Origin: JBASNZ01 sp049657775
GTDB lineage: Bacteria; Actinomycetota; Coriobacteriia; Anaerosomatales; Anaerosomataceae
Length of the DNA: 13,187 nt
NCBI GenBank assembly: GCA_049657775.1
Contig: JBASNZ010000027.1
Location: forward strand, 1 to 13,187
Direction of reading: 5' to 3'
Part shown: piece after piece, positions 12,934-13,187 of the stretch
Position numbering within the stretch: the stretch's first letter is position 1
Layout: every line of letters starts with the position of its first letter
Program-made: the position numbers and the translations under genes
Notes under the pieces: model-generated
What the model saw: only the letters and a program-made list of their open reading frames with translations
The model's database searches: none
Told to the model about the DNA's origin: nothing

Positions 12934-13187
12934 ACCGAGCGCGCTATGTAGCGCAGGCGGGTGTGATCGCCGCGGTGTATGCGGCACTCACGTTCATCGT
13001 GATACAGAACCCGCTTGGCTACGGCCCCATTCAGCTGCGGCTGTCCGAGGTGGTGACGGTCATCGCCGTCTTCACGCCTGCCGCCATTCCAGGGCTCGTG
13101 CTCGGTTGTGCGATCGCAAACGCCGCGATGCTGGCCCAGTTCGGTCCCTTCGCTCTGCTCGACGTGGTGTTCGGCTCACTCGCGACG
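12930..13187 (+). CDS. queT: QueT-family membrane transporter, N-terminal part (3' end outside window)
   Basis: The first 86 residues are visible. The protein starts with a GTG (12930) overlapping the kinase stop in GTGA, with AAAGGA (12918-12923) six bases before it. It has a hydrophobic helix AGVIAAVYAALTFIVI, then YGPIQLRLSEVVTVIAVF, then AIPGLVLGCAIAN and GPFALLDVVFGSLAT. The P-I-Q-x-R-L-S-E motif, the I-P-G-L-x-L-G-C motif and the LLDVVFGSLAT ending are characteristic of QueT, an ECF-transporter substrate-binding (S) component thought to import queuosine precursors such as preQ1. Such S components work with shared ECF energising subunits encoded elsewhere. The overlap with the kinase gene means it is translated as part of the two-component operon. 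The family call is firm, while the actual substrate is inferred from the family. Confidence 0.88.
   Translation, partial: MNRARYVAQAGVIAAVYAALTFIVIQNPLGYGPIQLRLSEVVTVIAVFTPAAIPGLVLGCAIANAAMLAQFGPFALLDVVFGSLAT

Overview
The window is GC-rich chromosomal DNA with every recognisable gene on the + strand and very little space between genes. Strong Shine-Dalgarno sequences, high-GC codon use, a four-subunit ferredoxin-dependent pyruvate oxidoreductase, a lysC-asd pair and an OmpR-type two-component system suggest an anaerobic actinobacterium. A Coriobacteriia-like lineage is my best guess; this is inferred from gene content and protein style, not from a marker gene. There is no rRNA, tRNA, CRISPR array, insertion sequence or phage gene that I can support.

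Layout. (1) 2-1559: replication and repair block, the 3' end of dnaX (clamp-loader tau/gamma), a YbaB/EbfC nucleoid-associated protein and recR, the classic conserved trio. (2) 1560-1729: a 170-base gap holding a small palindrome, a weak promoter candidate and two small hairpins. (3) 1730-4761: porG-porD-porA-porB, tightly coupled, encoding a four-subunit pyruvate:ferredoxin oxidoreductase linking pyruvate, acetyl-CoA, CO2 and reduced ferredoxin. (4) 4762-4857: a GC-rich hairpin (likely terminator) running directly into an extended -10 promoter. (5) 4858-8278: a PstS-like lipoprotein followed 10 bases later by a large membrane HD-GYP protein (sensor, HAMP, GAF, HD-GYP and an unrecognised C-terminal domain). 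(6) 8374-10660: lysC-asd, the first two steps of the aspartate amino-acid pathway, with a well-placed internal start in lysC that could make a separate regulatory subunit. (7) 10725-12933: an OmpR-type response regulator and its histidine kinase, translationally linked to (8) the start of a QueT-family membrane transporter that runs off the window end.

How they work together. The Por complex would supply acetyl-CoA and reduced ferredoxin in anaerobic metabolism, and lysC-asd feeds lysine/threonine/methionine and, in many bacteria, cell-wall diaminopimelate. The two signalling sets are an orphan binding lipoprotein with a putative c-di-GMP phosphodiesterase, and a two-component system with QueT. 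I see no clear new biological system. The best candidate for something under-described is the lipoprotein/HD-GYP pair, because the binding protein has no ABC transporter genes beside it, its anion-binding loop is unlike standard PstS, and the HD-GYP protein carries an extra C-terminal domain I do not recognise.
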